A DNA stretch of 64,000 nucleotides from Flavobacterium johnsoniae UW101 (GCF_000016645.1 NC_009441.1:2914001-2978000), one strand, 5' to 3'; positions 52,039 to 61,141 are shown, numbered from the stretch's first letter. The notes: generated by a model from the letters alone, not told the origin. Made by a program: numbers and translations.

Positions 52039-53823
52039 TTACTGATATTTTTTATCTGTAAGTGTCTTCATAAAAGCAACAAGCGACTGTTCTTCTTTTA
52101 CAGTCAAATTTAGTTTGTCGAAAGGAAGTGTTTGGTTTTCTACTTCATAACCTAAACCAATTCCACCGCCTTTATTGTAAAAAGAAACTACTTCTTCCAG
52201 TGTTTTAAAAACTCCGTTGTGCATATATGGTGCAGTTACAGCAGCATTTCTAACTGTAGGAGTTTTAAAAGCACCAACCAATTGAGGCATTTGATTGTAT
52301 ATATAACGTCCTTTATCCGGACTTATGGATTTTCCGGAAGGTTCATTTGGAGTTCCAATAACTTCGTGTTCGGTTTTGGAATAACTTGGCGGAACCGTTC
52401 CATTAAACAATGGAGTAAAATGACAGGTGGCACATTTTGCTTTTCCCATAAACAAGTTCATTCCTTCAATTTCTTCATTATTTAACGCATTTTTCTTTCC
52501 TCTCATATATTCGTCAAATCTCGAATCAAAAGAGTTTAGAGAACGTACATAACTTGCAATAGCGTTTTGAATCTGCCAGGCTTCAGGTTTCGAATTTCCT
52601 GGATAGGCCTTTTTGAAAAGATCGATATATTCTTTGTCTAATTGAATTTTAGCATGAATATTTTCCATTGAGCCGTGCATTTCATCTTTATTCTGTATTA
52701 CATCTACACTTTGTTTTTCTAAATCCAGCTGACGCATATCCCAAAACTGGGCATTTTGTAACGAAGCATAGGTTAGAGTAGGAGTATTTCGGGGTAAATT
52801 TATTCCGGTTAATGAAACATTGGTTTTTAAGCCGTCTGTAAAAGCCTTTTCAGGATTATGACAGGTTGCACAGCTTCTATCGTTGTTTTTAGAAAGGCTT
52901 TTATCGTAGAATAATTTTTCGCCTAAAATCGCTTTTTCTTTCGTGAAATTATATTCTTTAGAAAGCACAAAAGCATTTACATCAAAAGCATCTTTATCAA
53001 ATAAAGTTTCAATTGTTGGTTTTAGCGGACTGTTTTTCTTTACGTTTTTAATGTTTTCTTCTTTCTGGAAAGCTTTTAGCTTTTTAGAAATCGGATTCAA
53101 ATATTCACTTATAAAAACAGCTCTGTTAAAGGCATTGAAATTGTTATTAGCTGCACAATACTTTTGAGCTTTTTCAGTCAGATTTTTTAATTCTGCTAAT
53201 GATTTATTATTTGAATTAATTTTTGAAAGAGATTCAGGAATCGAAATTAAACTTTCTCCCGCTTCGGGAATTGAAGATTGTAAAATTGGACTGTCAAAAC
53301 CTGTAATTCCCAGAGCAATCACACGGAACACATTTTGCTGAACAGCATCCAGAACATAATCATCACTTACTGTAATAACTTCAAAAGTACTTTTTAACTG
53401 TTTAATATTCGCCTGAAAAATATTCAGTTCCCGAATTAAATCTTCTTTACTTTCAGAATTATATTCCGGATAAATCATTTCTTCTATAACCTGAAAACCG
53501 TGAGGTTCAAAAGATCTGTTTTCTTCCAGTTCCATTTCGTCAAGAGCTGGACCGTTCATAAATCGGGCAGTTTCGGGAACAAAATATTCAATAGCCCATT
53601 CGACTTTTTTATAAACCAGACGCGATTTTTTAAACTGTTCTACAATTTCTTTTTGAGAAGAATTGTTATTTACCAGTTTTTGAAATTGAACAATTTCATT
53701 ATTTAGTTTACTTAAATCAATAAGTAAATCTTGTTGTATTGTTGCTTTTGATTTTTCATTCTTCTGACATGAAAAGAAAAAACAAAGTAGTAAAATCAGG
53801 AAAGTAAAATGTTTTAATTTCAT
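52039..53823 (-). CDS. Di-haem cytochrome c peroxidase (MauG-like) fused to an imelysin-like domain, lipoprotein
   Basis: 594 residues. Lipobox F-F-S-C (Cys19). Residues about 25-260 are helical and contain P-H-G-F-Q-V-I-E-E-M-I-Y, similar to the G-x-H-x-x-E block of imelysin-type (M75) domains. The C-terminal part (about 275-594) is a di-haem peroxidase with two C-x-x-C-H sites (C-A-T-C-H-N-P and C-A-T-C-H-F-T-P) and the M-P-Q-L-V-G-A-F-K-T-P-T-V-R-N segment. It likely reduces hydrogen peroxide or oxidises a partner in the periplasm. The PhoX-like gene lies upstream, separated by a terminator. The fused helical domain is uncommon among peroxidases. Confidence 0.85.
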   Translation of the reverse strand: MKLKHFTFLILLLCFFFSCQKNEKSKATIQQDLLIDLSKLNNEIVQFQKLVNNNSSQKEIVEQFKKSRLVYKKVEWAIEYFVPETARFMNGPALDEMELEENRSFEPHGFQVIEEMIYPEYNSESKEDLIRELNIFQANIKQLKSTFEVITVSDDYVLDAVQQNVFRVIALGITGFDSPILQSSIPEAGESLISIPESLSKINSNNKSLAELKNLTEKAQKYCAANNNFNAFNRAVFISEYLNPISKKLKAFQKEENIKNVKKNSPLKPTIETLFDKDAFDVNAFVLSKEYNFTKEKAILGEKLFYDKSLSKNNDRSCATCHNPEKAFTDGLKTNVSLTGINLPRNTPTLTYASLQNAQFWDMRQLDLEKQSVDVIQNKDEMHGSMENIHAKIQLDKEYIDLFKKAYPGNSKPEAWQIQNAIASYVRSLNSFDSRFDEYMRGKKNALNNEEIEGMNLFMGKAKCATCHFTPLFNGTVPPSYSKTEHEVIGTPNEPSGKSISPDKGRYIYNQMPQLVGAFKTPTVRNAAVTAPYMHNGVFKTLEEVVSFYNKGGGIGLGYEVENQTLPFDKLNLTVKEEQSLVAFMKTLTDKKYQ

Positions 53824-53840
53824 AATAGTATTGTAATAGA

Positions 53841-53869
53841 AACAACCCTTATTGAAAATAAGGGTTGTT
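53841..53869 (-). terminator. Terminator of the PhoX-like gene
   Basis: Perfect 13-base arms AACAACCCTTATT (53841-53853) and AATAAGGGTTGTT (53857-53869), with T-rich flank on the minus strand. It separates this transcript from the peroxidase gene. Confidence 0.85.
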
Positions 53870-53889
53870 TTATGATTTAAACGAAATTA

Positions 53890-55371
53890 TTATCGTTGTA
53901 CGTTTCTGATAATTACAGTTTGACCTCCCTCTTTATTAGTTTGAGTACCAGAACCGTCTGCATTTTTAAATGCATCACTCTGCCAGGTATGAGGGTGAAT
54001 ATTTACCGTAAAAGTATCCGGAACACCAATGATATCTGAAATATCTTCCATAGCACCAAATTCCCAGCTTCCAAATCTCATTTCGCCAGTTTGGTTGTAA
54101 AGTCCATTCCATGCAGCATCAGTTCTTTTATGGTTCATGTTTAACCACGGTTTATTTTGTTTTGTTGCGATGCTGTACTGCCAGATGTATGAATCGTGTT
54201 TAGCATCAGCATAATAACTGTCACCATCTTCCTGAATGTAAACGTAGTTTTCAGTTACACATAAATTGTCTGGATTGATAATTCCGGTTCCAGGAGTACT
54301 GTCACCTTCAACAGCTAATTCTAAAGTTCCTTTTAATGGATTTGCAGCATCCAATTTCAATTTATAAACTCTTCCCCACATTGTATATCCTTCAACAGGA
54401 GCGTTGTTTGTTGCCTGACCAGTCGCTGTAAAATAGATTTCTCTGTTATTGCTTGCGCTTCCTTTTCTGTAATCAACATCTTCAACTCTTGAAAAACGAA
54501 TTGCTTTTAAGTCGTTTACAGTAGTATTAATAACAGCTCCAGTTAGGTTTTTAGCATTTGGAATTTCAACAAATTCAACTGGATATGAATTATTTAAAGT
54601 GATAGAAGTTTCAACCTGATTTCCATCTGTTCTTTTTAAAGCATATAGTTTTCCGTTTGATAAGTCACCAACAGAAGAACCGATGTACATGATTAATTGT
54701 CCTGCACTTACGTGAGAAGTTGCATACGATTGATCTTCTCCAATTAAAATAACTGTTTTTCCAGGATATGCTTCTTTTGTAAGTGGAACAGCGTTTTCCA
54801 TACTTGCTTTTCCTAAAGCTGGCAAAACTCTGTCAGTTCTTGCTTTATCAGAAGATAATCCAAGCGGATTAATTCCGTGAACCATACTTTCCTGTCCGCT
54901 TTCTCCGGCAGTTAAAAAGATTGGTCCAAACCCGTGGATTTCAGGAGTAGCCAAAGTCGCAGAACATAAACGTGTTAAACCTCCAACGCCGTCAACTATA
55001 TAATCTCCTTTTACAGGTTTGAAAGTTTTATCTAAATAAACTCTTGAAACTGATTGAAGGATTTCGTGATTTGTAATCATGATGTAACCTTCACCATTTG
55101 GATTTCTCATTAATCCTGCACCATCTGGCTGTGCACCATAAACAAATGAAGGTGATTCTGGTAAAACATCAGAACTTGCGATTAAAGTGCTGATTTTTAA
55201 GTTTTCAAAACCTGTCATTGGATAAACAAAAGCAGGAACTTTTGAATGTGAAGTAAAATCGATGCTTGTATTTACATCGTTTGAAGAATCTTTGTCATCA
55301 TTCTGACAGCTTATTACAGAGAAACCTGTAATACCAAGCAGTGCAATTGATTTTAGAAAATTTAGTTTCAT
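53890..55371 (-). CDS. PhoX/DUF839-like lipoprotein
   Basis: 493 residues. Lipobox V-I-S-C (Cys22). The propeller-like region shows PhoX family blocks: I-T-N-H-E-I near residue 98, F-S-R-V-E-D-V-D-Y (about 298), N-R-E-I-Y-F-T-A-T-G (about 312) and I-N-P-D-N-L-C-V-T-E-N-Y-V-Y-I-Q-E-D-G-D (about 363-382). PhoX enzymes are periplasmic alkaline phosphatases using iron and calcium. Here the protein seems tethered to a membrane by lipid. Whether it is a phosphatase is not provable from sequence alone; the family has other members. Peroxidase gene next door. Confidence 0.7.
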   Translation of the reverse strand: MKLNFLKSIALLGITGFSVISCQNDDKDSSNDVNTSIDFTSHSKVPAFVYPMTGFENLKISTLIASSDVLPESPSFVYGAQPDGAGLMRNPNGEGYIMITNHEILQSVSRVYLDKTFKPVKGDYIVDGVGGLTRLCSATLATPEIHGFGPIFLTAGESGQESMVHGINPLGLSSDKARTDRVLPALGKASMENAVPLTKEAYPGKTVILIGEDQSYATSHVSAGQLIMYIGSSVGDLSNGKLYALKRTDGNQVETSITLNNSYPVEFVEIPNAKNLTGAVINTTVNDLKAIRFSRVEDVDYRKGSASNNREIYFTATGQATNNAPVEGYTMWGRVYKLKLDAANPLKGTLELAVEGDSTPGTGIINPDNLCVTENYVYIQEDGDSYYADAKHDSYIWQYSIATKQNKPWLNMNHKRTDAAWNGLYNQTGEMRFGSWEFGAMEDISDIIGVPDTFTVNIHPHTWQSDAFKNADGSGTQTNKEGGQTVIIRNVQR

Positions 55372-55528
55372 AACTGTGTTTTTATTTTTTTTGATTAAGC
55401 AAAGCTATCTTTCAAAAATAAAATACATGTTACGTGAATTTTTTCTTATTGCTAACAAATAATAAGTCTTGTATTACTAAAATGTAAAATTTTCAGTCAA
55501 ATATAAATTTAAGCTTCATAAAAATATC

Positions 55529-56158
55529 TTAATTTTTAAAAAGCTGATTTAATGAAACTGCCTTTTTCTCCCGCAATTTCTTTACAATTTTAAGAAAAGC
55601 AATAGCAGTTATATAAGCATCTCCTAGAGCAGTGTGTCTGTCTTTTTTAGAAATATCGAATTTATCTGCCAGATCATCTAAAGTATAATGATCTTTTCGC
55701 TCAAATAAATGCGACTGAATCAAGGTTTTCTTGTATAAATAAGCTGTATCTAAAGTTTTATTTGTGAGTTGAGGCAGTCCGTTTCTTTCGAGAGCTTTAT
55801 TAATCATAGTAACATCAAAAACAGTATGATGTGCGATGATTATTGAATCGCCTAAAAAATCTAAAAACTGCTGTAAAGCTTCTAGTTCTGTTGGACGTTT
55901 AACAAGCAGATCTTTTAAAATTCCGTGAATCTGCGCTGTCGATTTATCATAATGATCCTGATGTAAATATATTTCAAAACTATCCTGAACCGAAATTACG
56001 CCGTTTTGTAATGCCAAAGCGCCGATGCATAAAATTCGGTCGTTTTCATAATCAAAACCAGTAGTTTCGGTATCTAAAACCACAAACCTGGTTTCTTCTA
56101 TAGTAATACTTTCATCGAAGAGATTTTCTTCTTTTTTCCAAAAACTGAATAATCCCAT
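55529..56158 (-). CDS. DEDDh 3'-5' exonuclease (DNA polymerase III epsilon-like)
   Basis: 209 residues, cytoplasmic. Exonuclease motifs: Exo I V-V-L-D-T-E-T-T-G-F (Asp and Glu near residues 29-31), Exo II A-H-H-T-V-F-D-V-T-M-I-N near 112-122, Exo III H-T-A-L-G-D-A-Y with the catalytic His and Asp near 179-184. Cuts single-stranded DNA or RNA from the 3' end. It follows the CBS/DUF294 gene with one base between them, an arrangement I recall as common in this phylum, so a functional link is likely. Confidence 0.92.
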   Translation of the reverse strand: MGLFSFWKKEENLFDESITIEETRFVVLDTETTGFDYENDRILCIGALALQNGVISVQDSFEIYLHQDHYDKSTAQIHGILKDLLVKRPTELEALQQFLDFLGDSIIIAHHTVFDVTMINKALERNGLPQLTNKTLDTAYLYKKTLIQSHLFERKDHYTLDDLADKFDISKKDRHTALGDAYITAIAFLKIVKKLREKKAVSLNQLFKN

Positions 56159-56159
56159 T

Positions 56160-58079
56160 TTATACCAGATTTGAAATATTAAAACGAACAGAAATTAATT
56201 CCTGAAGCTCTTTAATGGTTTTAAAAGTGCGTTTCAGTTTAATTTTCTCCATTTTGGTTAGAGATTCAAGTTCAATAAACTGACCCGAATCATGATGTAA
56301 AAGCCCTTGTTTGGTTCTGAATTTCAGTAAAGCTTTAAAAGAATATGAACATGATAAATACAATTCACGATTATTAGGTTCTAGTTCGGCCAGTTTTTCA
56401 AAGCGTTCTGCCGTATTGCTGATTGACTTTACAGAATGTGATAAAATCAAAACACGCGCAGCATCTGTCAACGGCATTAAAGCTCTTCGTTTAATATCAA
56501 AATTATCTTTATTGGCACCGTCTTGCTCTACTAAAAATTGTCTGAAGAAACCAGTAGGAGACGGGCTTTGTAAAGCACCGCTCACTAAATGCATATAAAA
56601 AATCGGGTTTGCTTTTATGGTTTCAAAAATATATTCTGATAATTGATCTACAGTTTCAGCGTCGCCGTATGTCATGCTGTAATCAAAGAAAATGAACGAC
56701 AATAAAACCTCATTTTTCCCCGGATTGGTAATCCAGTGGTGTACCTGATTTTTCCATTCATCCAGACTCATACACCATTTTGGACTTGATGCCATCATAT
56801 CTGCAGGGCAATAATCGTAACCAATTTCAAAGAGACCTTTATTAACAAGTCCGGCAAATTTCAGAAAATAAATTCTCGTTTCGTCCCTAAAAACTTCATT
56901 TACATTTTCGTAAACAATCGCATTATCCTGATCTGTATGCAGCATTTGTTCACCACGTCCCTGACTTCCCATTGCCAGCCACGCAAATTTTACCGGCGGC
57001 GGACTGCTCATTTTTTCTAAACATATTTCAATAACACGAGTTGTACAAGCTTCATTGAGCTCTGTTATGATTTTAGAAATTAAAGTCATCGGAATATTTT
57101 GATCTAAATATCCCTGAAGCAGCTGCATGATTCGGTTTCGAATAGGTTTTATTTCCTTTGTTTTTTTAGCTCTTTTTAAAGCTTTAATTAAAACGGCTGG
57201 ATTATTTCCTAAAGCCACCATTACATCGTGTTTCGACAAAATCCCGACAGCTTTGGTATTAACAGTACCATCTTTAGTAAGGCATAAATGGCTGATGTTG
57301 CTTTTCATCATCGCCATTTGAGCTTCTGTAACGGTCATTTTTTTTGGATACGTAATAACGGGTTTTGTCATTATCGTTTCGGCCGTTGTGGTAATCGGAA
57401 AATCTCCTGTTACAATTTTATTGCGGAGATCTTTATCTGTCAAAATTCCTATTGGCAGCATTTCGTCTACAATTAAAATCACTCCGACTTTCTTTTTATT
57501 CATTATCCTGGCAATTTCTTTAACGGTAGTTGACGGACTGCAGGTTACTATTTTTTTTGAATATTTTATCGGTGCTAAATCAAAAGAATGATTGCTGGAA
57601 TGCAGATTTTCATTTAAGAGATCATCACCGTATAATTTGTCTTTATGAATGTCAGAATACGGATTTCTTGTGTTAGAAGCATAACTTTCGATCAGGAAAT
57701 TACCCACATTTCTGTTTTCAAGTGCGTAAGGTTTAAAAACGGCAATAGGAATGGCGTAAAGAATACTTTCTTCATGCGCCACCGCTTCCATAATGTAATT
57801 TTCCTGTGCCAAAAGTGGGCGAAGTCCAAATATATCGCCTTCGTCGCACATATCTAAAACTGAGTTTTTTGTGCTTTTTTTGAGTGCCACCGCACCTTTA
57901 TGTACCACATAAAAAGAATCATGTGTTTTATCATTTTCGGCAAAAATTACGGCGTCTTTATCTTTATAAACAATAGAAATTTGTTCCGAAAGCTTTTCAA
58001 GATCCATTGGATGCAGGAAATTAAAAGGCGGATAATTTTTTAAAAAGTCGGCAACTCTTTGCGAAATGGTATTTTTCAT
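56160..58079 (-). CDS. cNMP-binding / CBS / DUF294 nucleotidyltransferase-like protein
   Basis: 639 residues. Cyclic-nucleotide-binding-like domain (about 15-140), two CBS domains (about 175-300, I-L-I-V-D-E-M-L-P-I-G-I-L-T-D-K-D-L-R-N and V-G-I-L-S-K-H-D-V), a DUF294 nucleotidyltransferase-like domain (about 330-470, A-M-G-S-Q-G-R-G-E-Q and the D-Q-D-N-A-I-V-Y acidic pair) and a DUF294 C-terminal domain to 636. It is a cytoplasmic sensor that probably couples nucleotide levels to a transfer reaction. The following exonuclease gene starts two bases beyond its stop. Confidence 0.92.
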   Translation of the reverse strand: MKNTISQRVADFLKNYPPFNFLHPMDLEKLSEQISIVYKDKDAVIFAENDKTHDSFYVVHKGAVALKKSTKNSVLDMCDEGDIFGLRPLLAQENYIMEAVAHEESILYAIPIAVFKPYALENRNVGNFLIESYASNTRNPYSDIHKDKLYGDDLLNENLHSSNHSFDLAPIKYSKKIVTCSPSTTVKEIARIMNKKKVGVILIVDEMLPIGILTDKDLRNKIVTGDFPITTTAETIMTKPVITYPKKMTVTEAQMAMMKSNISHLCLTKDGTVNTKAVGILSKHDVMVALGNNPAVLIKALKRAKKTKEIKPIRNRIMQLLQGYLDQNIPMTLISKIITELNEACTTRVIEICLEKMSSPPPVKFAWLAMGSQGRGEQMLHTDQDNAIVYENVNEVFRDETRIYFLKFAGLVNKGLFEIGYDYCPADMMASSPKWCMSLDEWKNQVHHWITNPGKNEVLLSFIFFDYSMTYGDAETVDQLSEYIFETIKANPIFYMHLVSGALQSPSPTGFFRQFLVEQDGANKDNFDIKRRALMPLTDAARVLILSHSVKSISNTAERFEKLAELEPNNRELYLSCSYSFKALLKFRTKQGLLHHDSGQFIELESLTKMEKIKLKRTFKTIKELQELISVRFNISNLV

Positions 58080-58222
58080 TGGGTTAGATTAGAGTTCTAA
58101 TGTACTATTTAAAATAGAAATGTAAAAGAAACACGTTTATTTTTTAGTAGTAAAGAGAAAAGATACAGAGCTGTAAGGTTTTTAAAAATGAGAATACAAA
58201 AAACTTAGTGGCTTAACGGCAT

Positions 58223-58248
58223 AAAAAAAGCCCCATAAGGAGCTTTAT
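58223..58248 (-). terminator. Terminator of the small lipoprotein gene
   Basis: On the minus strand AAGCTCC-TTAT-GGGGCTT forms a seven-pair stem with a G-T pair and is followed by a run of seven T. Confidence 0.75.
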
Positions 58249-58263
58249 ATTATAAAATCAGAT

Positions 58264-58635
58264 TTAATCAACTTTGTGAACAGTGCCTCGTTGTTTCTCT
58301 TCAGAACCAACCATTCCAAATTCAAAAGTATAAGAATCTTTTGCTGTTGTTAAAATTTTCATGCTTATGGCTTTTTCTTCAGCCATATTTTTTGGATGTT
58401 TTTTTTGCAGTACATATTCGCAGTCACTTACCCAGCGAATGGTTGCAGTATCTGTTTTTCCTTCAAAAGTTTCAATTTCGATGCTGTCCTTGCGTTCAAA
58501 AAAAGTCACCTTTTTTACGCCGTTTACTTCAAACTCAAATTTAAATTTTCCGTTTTTGAAATCTTTGCAATTATGTTCGGCATTATAACAGGAAACTAAA
58601 GCCAGTACCGGAAATAAGAATAGTATTTTTTTCAT
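58264..58635 (-). CDS. Small Cys-containing lipoprotein
   Basis: 123 residues from the ATG at 58635 (M-K-K-I-L-F-L-F-P). Longer starts reach into the stop of the gene upstream. Lipobox A-L-V-S-C (Cys16). The mature part K-F-K-F-E-F-E-V-N-G-V-K-K-V-T-F-F-E-R-K-D-S and I-R-W-V-S-D-C-E-Y-V-L-Q looks like a small beta-barrel. Homologues of this kind occur across Flavobacterium. No function known. It probably shares a transcript with the DinB-like gene upstream (29 bases apart). Confidence 0.7.
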   Translation of the reverse strand: MKKILFLFPVLALVSCYNAEHNCKDFKNGKFKFEFEVNGVKKVTFFERKDSIEIETFEGKTDTATIRWVSDCEYVLQKKHPKNMAEEKAISMKILTTAKDSYTFEFGMVGSEEKQRGTVHKVD

Positions 58636-58664
58636 TTTTTTATGCTTTAAGCCCATGGCTTTTA

Positions 58665-59240
58665 TCATTTCAATCTCTTTAATTCATCATCGGTAAAGTT
58701 CTTGATTTCTTTTTCTTTGGCAAACTTTTCGGCGTTATAATTTCCGGATTTATTTTTCGGAATTGATAAACTTTCCCATGAACTCTTTTTCAATTGTTTG
58801 GCATAAAAAACGATTTGTCCCACATGATAAGGATAATGCGCTAATTGACGATTTATGGCTTCAATAACTGTATGACCTTCATTTCTAATATAAATAATAT
58901 CTGAAAGCTGTTCTGGTTTTAAACTCTCTAAAGCATTTTCGAGACAATTCCAGCCTTTATTCCAGATCTCTAAAACTTCTTCTTTTGAGTGTAAATCATT
59001 TTCAAATTCTGCATCGCGGTTTCGCCATTCTTTCTCACCGTCTGAAGTTAAAAAATCGGTCCAGCGCGAAAGCATATTACCCGAAATGTGTTTTACAATA
59101 GCGGTGATACTGTTCGTATCTTCATTTATGGCTGTAAAAAGCTGTTCCGGCTCTAATTGATCCATTGCCTTTTCTCCAAGCATTTTGTAGTATAGAAATT
59201 GCTTTTTTACGCTTTCCAGATATGATTCATCAGTTTTCAT
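58665..59240 (-). CDS. DUF1572/DinB-like protein
   Basis: 191 residues, four-helix-bundle DinB-like family. Seen: I-V-K-H-I-S-G-N-M near residue 50, R-N-R-D-A-E-F-E-N, and the C-terminal H-Y-P-Y-H-V-G-Q-I-V-F-Y-A-K block, which supplies the metal-binding histidines (His53-type and the H-x-x-x-H pair). DinB-like proteins are often thiol-dependent metalloenzymes, with unknown substrates. It lies between the HxlR gene (12 bases) and the small lipoprotein gene. Confidence 0.82.
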   Translation of the reverse strand: MKTDESYLESVKKQFLYYKMLGEKAMDQLEPEQLFTAINEDTNSITAIVKHISGNMLSRWTDFLTSDGEKEWRNRDAEFENDLHSKEEVLEIWNKGWNCLENALESLKPEQLSDIIYIRNEGHTVIEAINRQLAHYPYHVGQIVFYAKQLKKSSWESLSIPKNKSGNYNAEKFAKEKEIKNFTDDELKRLK

Positions 59241-59252
59241 GATTGAAATGTT

Positions 59253-59603
59253 TTAAGATTGGAGTTCGGTTTTGTTTTCAGAAATCAGTGTTTTTCCCCA
59301 GTCATTTAGTTTCCAAAGTATTTCGACTAATTGTTTTCCTGTTTCGGTCAAAGTGTATTCAACCCGCGGAGGCAGTTCGTTAAAAGAATGTTTGATTAAT
59401 ATGCCATCTTCAACCATTTCATTTAACTGCTGGTTTAAAACACGTCTGTCTACCTTAGCAATACCGCGCAAAAATTCGCTTGGTCTTTTTTTTCCATCAT
59501 TAATCTGCCAGACAATGGGGATTTTCCATTTTCCGCTGATAGTATTTACAGCAATTTCTAATGGGCAGATTTTATTTTCTGTGCTACGTTCCTTTGTTTG
59601 CAT
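59253..59603 (-). CDS. HxlR-type winged-helix transcriptional regulator
   Basis: 116 residues from the ATG at 59603 (M-Q-T-K-E-R-S). The HxlR signature C-P-L-E-I-A-V-N-T-I-S-G-K-W-K-I-P-I-V-W is at about residues 13-33; Cys13 is conserved and can act as the sensor thiol. F-L-R-G-I-A-K-V-D-R-R-V-L-N-Q-Q-L-N-E-M and P-P-R-V-E-Y-T-L-T-E-T-G form the wing. HxlR proteins respond to aldehydes, quinones or oxidants. It is divergent from the peroxiredoxin operon, 99 bases away, an arrangement typical of local control. Confidence 0.92.
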   Translation of the reverse strand: MQTKERSTENKICPLEIAVNTISGKWKIPIVWQINDGKKRPSEFLRGIAKVDRRVLNQQLNEMVEDGILIKHSFNELPPRVEYTLTETGKQLVEILWKLNDWGKTLISENKTELQS

Positions 59604-59645
59604 AAAATTGACTTTTATATCCCTATGAGACAAAAATATGCGGTA

Positions 59646-59676
59646 TTGCCAGACCTATCCGGCTTTCCGATCTTTG
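59646..59676 (+). promoter_or_regulatory. Candidate promoter of the peroxiredoxin operon
   Basis: TTG (59646-59648), 20 bases, then GATCTTTG (59669-59676), one mismatch to TAnnTTTG. A TATTTTTG element for the minus strand is at 59631-59638. The space between the divergent genes contains CCTATCCGG and CCGGCTTTCCG, possible HxlR contacts, unproven. Confidence 0.3.
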
Positions 59677-59702
59677 CAAAAATAATCAAAAATTAAAGTA
59701 GA

Positions 59703-60341
59703 ATGAATGATTTAGCTCATCAAATTGAAACATTGAATATCGAACTTTTAAAACAGGTTCCACAAGAAATACTGGGAGCTTTCCAAAAATCAATTCAAGA
59801 TTTGAAAAGTCTGAATATAGAAATTAATAGTTTAAAAGTTGGAGATAAAATTCCAGATTTTTCTTTAAAAAATGCAGTAAATGATACCATTACATCTGAC
59901 TGTATTTTAAGGAATGGAAAAATGATAATCGCGTTTTACAGAGGAAGCTGGTGTCCTTATTGCAATTTGGAGTTAAGAACATTACAAGAAAATCTTTTGA
60001 GAATTACGGCAAAAAATACGACTTTAGTCGCAATCTCACCGCAGAGTTCAGATAATAGTTTAACACTTAAAGAAAAACACAATTTACAGTTTGAAGTGCT
60101 TACAGATTTACATAATGCTTATGCAAAACAGTTAGGGATTACTTTTCAGCTGCAGGATTTTGTCATACCGCATTATCAAACTCTTGGTATTAATCTTGAA
60201 GATTTTAATAAAGATCAAGAGAATACATTGCCGGTTCCTGCTGTTTTTGCAGTAAACGAAAACGGAATTATAATTTATAAATTCCTAGATGTAAATTATA
60301 TGAATAGGATTGATATTGAAGAATTAATTAACGTATTATGA
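59703..60341 (+). CDS. Peroxiredoxin-like AhpC/TSA family protein
   Basis: 212 residues. The redox site F-Y-R-G-S-W-C-P-Y-C-N-L-E-L-R (about residues 79-93) has a C-x-x-C in the peroxidatic position, followed by a thioredoxin-like fold (V-A-I-S-P-Q, then N-L-Q-F-E-V-L-T-D). Such peroxiredoxin-like proteins are common next to HxlR regulators. Likely detoxifies hydroperoxides or reactive aldehydes. Its TGA overlaps the next ATG (ATGA, 60338-60341). Confidence 0.88.
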   Translation: MNDLAHQIETLNIELLKQVPQEILGAFQKSIQDLKSLNIEINSLKVGDKIPDFSLKNAVNDTITSDCILRNGKMIIAFYRGSWCPYCNLELRTLQENLLRITAKNTTLVAISPQSSDNSLTLKEKHNLQFEVLTDLHNAYAKQLGITFQLQDFVIPHYQTLGINLEDFNKDQENTLPVPAVFAVNENGIIIYKFLDVNYMNRIDIEELINVL

Positions 60342-61141
60342 AGGAAGTAAAACGTAAAGGGGCGCGATCTGCCAAAGATATTCCAGTCTCTATTTTAGAA
60401 CAGCTTAATAAAGGTGAAATTGAATCAGCAAATTTGGTTGAATGGCTGGCAGTAGATCAAATTGTGCTTCTTAAGAATGTATTAAATGAATTGAATAAAA
60501 TTGAATATCTGGAACCTGTTTTAATAGATGTTAGAAATTTAAAAAAGCAAACAGTTAATACGATAAACGAAGCAATTGGAACAGGAATATTAAAACAGTC
60601 TGTTTTAAATAATGATTTAAAAATTGTATCAATTATTTCTAAGCATAAATCAGATTTAGTTCGATGCTGGTCAGCATATGCAATTGGCAGAAATTCCAAA
60701 TTTACAATTGAAGAAATGTTAGAGCAGATTCAGTTTTTGGCAGCCGATAAACATTTTGGAGTTCGGGAAATTTCATGGTTAGCTGTCCGCCATAATATTA
60801 CTAAGAATTTGGACAGAAGTTTTGAAATTTTATTAAAATGGACTTCATCTGAAGATGAAAATATCCGACGTTTTGCAACTGAAGCAATAAGACCAAGAGG
60901 TGTTTGGTGTGAACATATCGAAGAGCTTAAGAAAAAACCGGAATCAGCTTTGAAAATTTTAGATTTACTGAAATCGGATTCTTCTAAATATGTTCAGGAT
61001 AGTGTAGGTAACTGGCTCAATGATGCAAGCAAATCACGGCCTGATTTTGTTAAAGATTTATGTCAAAAATGGCAGACAGAAAGTCCAACAAAAGAAACTG
61101 CCTATATTATAAAGAAAGCACTGAGAACAATTGAAAAGTAA
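60338..61141 (+). CDS. DNA alkylation repair protein (AlkC/AlkD-like HEAT protein)
   Basis: 267 residues of HEAT-like helical repeats. Seen: C-W-S-A-Y-A-I-G-R-N, V-R-E-I-S-W-L-A-V-R-H near 150, R-R-F-A-T-E-A-I-R-P-R-G-V-W near residue 180 (as in AlkC), and the C-terminal V-Q-D-S-V-G-N-W-L-N-D-A-S-K-S-R-P-D-F-V block. AlkC/AlkD glycosylases excise alkylated purines using a HEAT scaffold. Translationally coupled to the peroxiredoxin gene through ATGA. No known catalytic Asp was unambiguously identified. Confidence 0.82.
   Translation: MKEVKRKGARSAKDIPVSILEQLNKGEIESANLVEWLAVDQIVLLKNVLNELNKIEYLEPVLIDVRNLKKQTVNTINEAIGTGILKQSVLNNDLKIVSIISKHKSDLVRCWSAYAIGRNSKFTIEEMLEQIQFLAADKHFGVREISWLAVRHNITKNLDRSFEILLKWTSSEDENIRRFATEAIRPRGVWCEHIEELKKKPESALKILDLLKSDSSKYVQDSVGNWLNDASKSRPDFVKDLCQKWQTESPTKETAYIIKKALRTIEK

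Noticed and set aside
52943..53167. Plus-strand frame inside the peroxidase gene
   Set aside because: Antisense to a gene with two haem motifs and lipobox; no support of its own.
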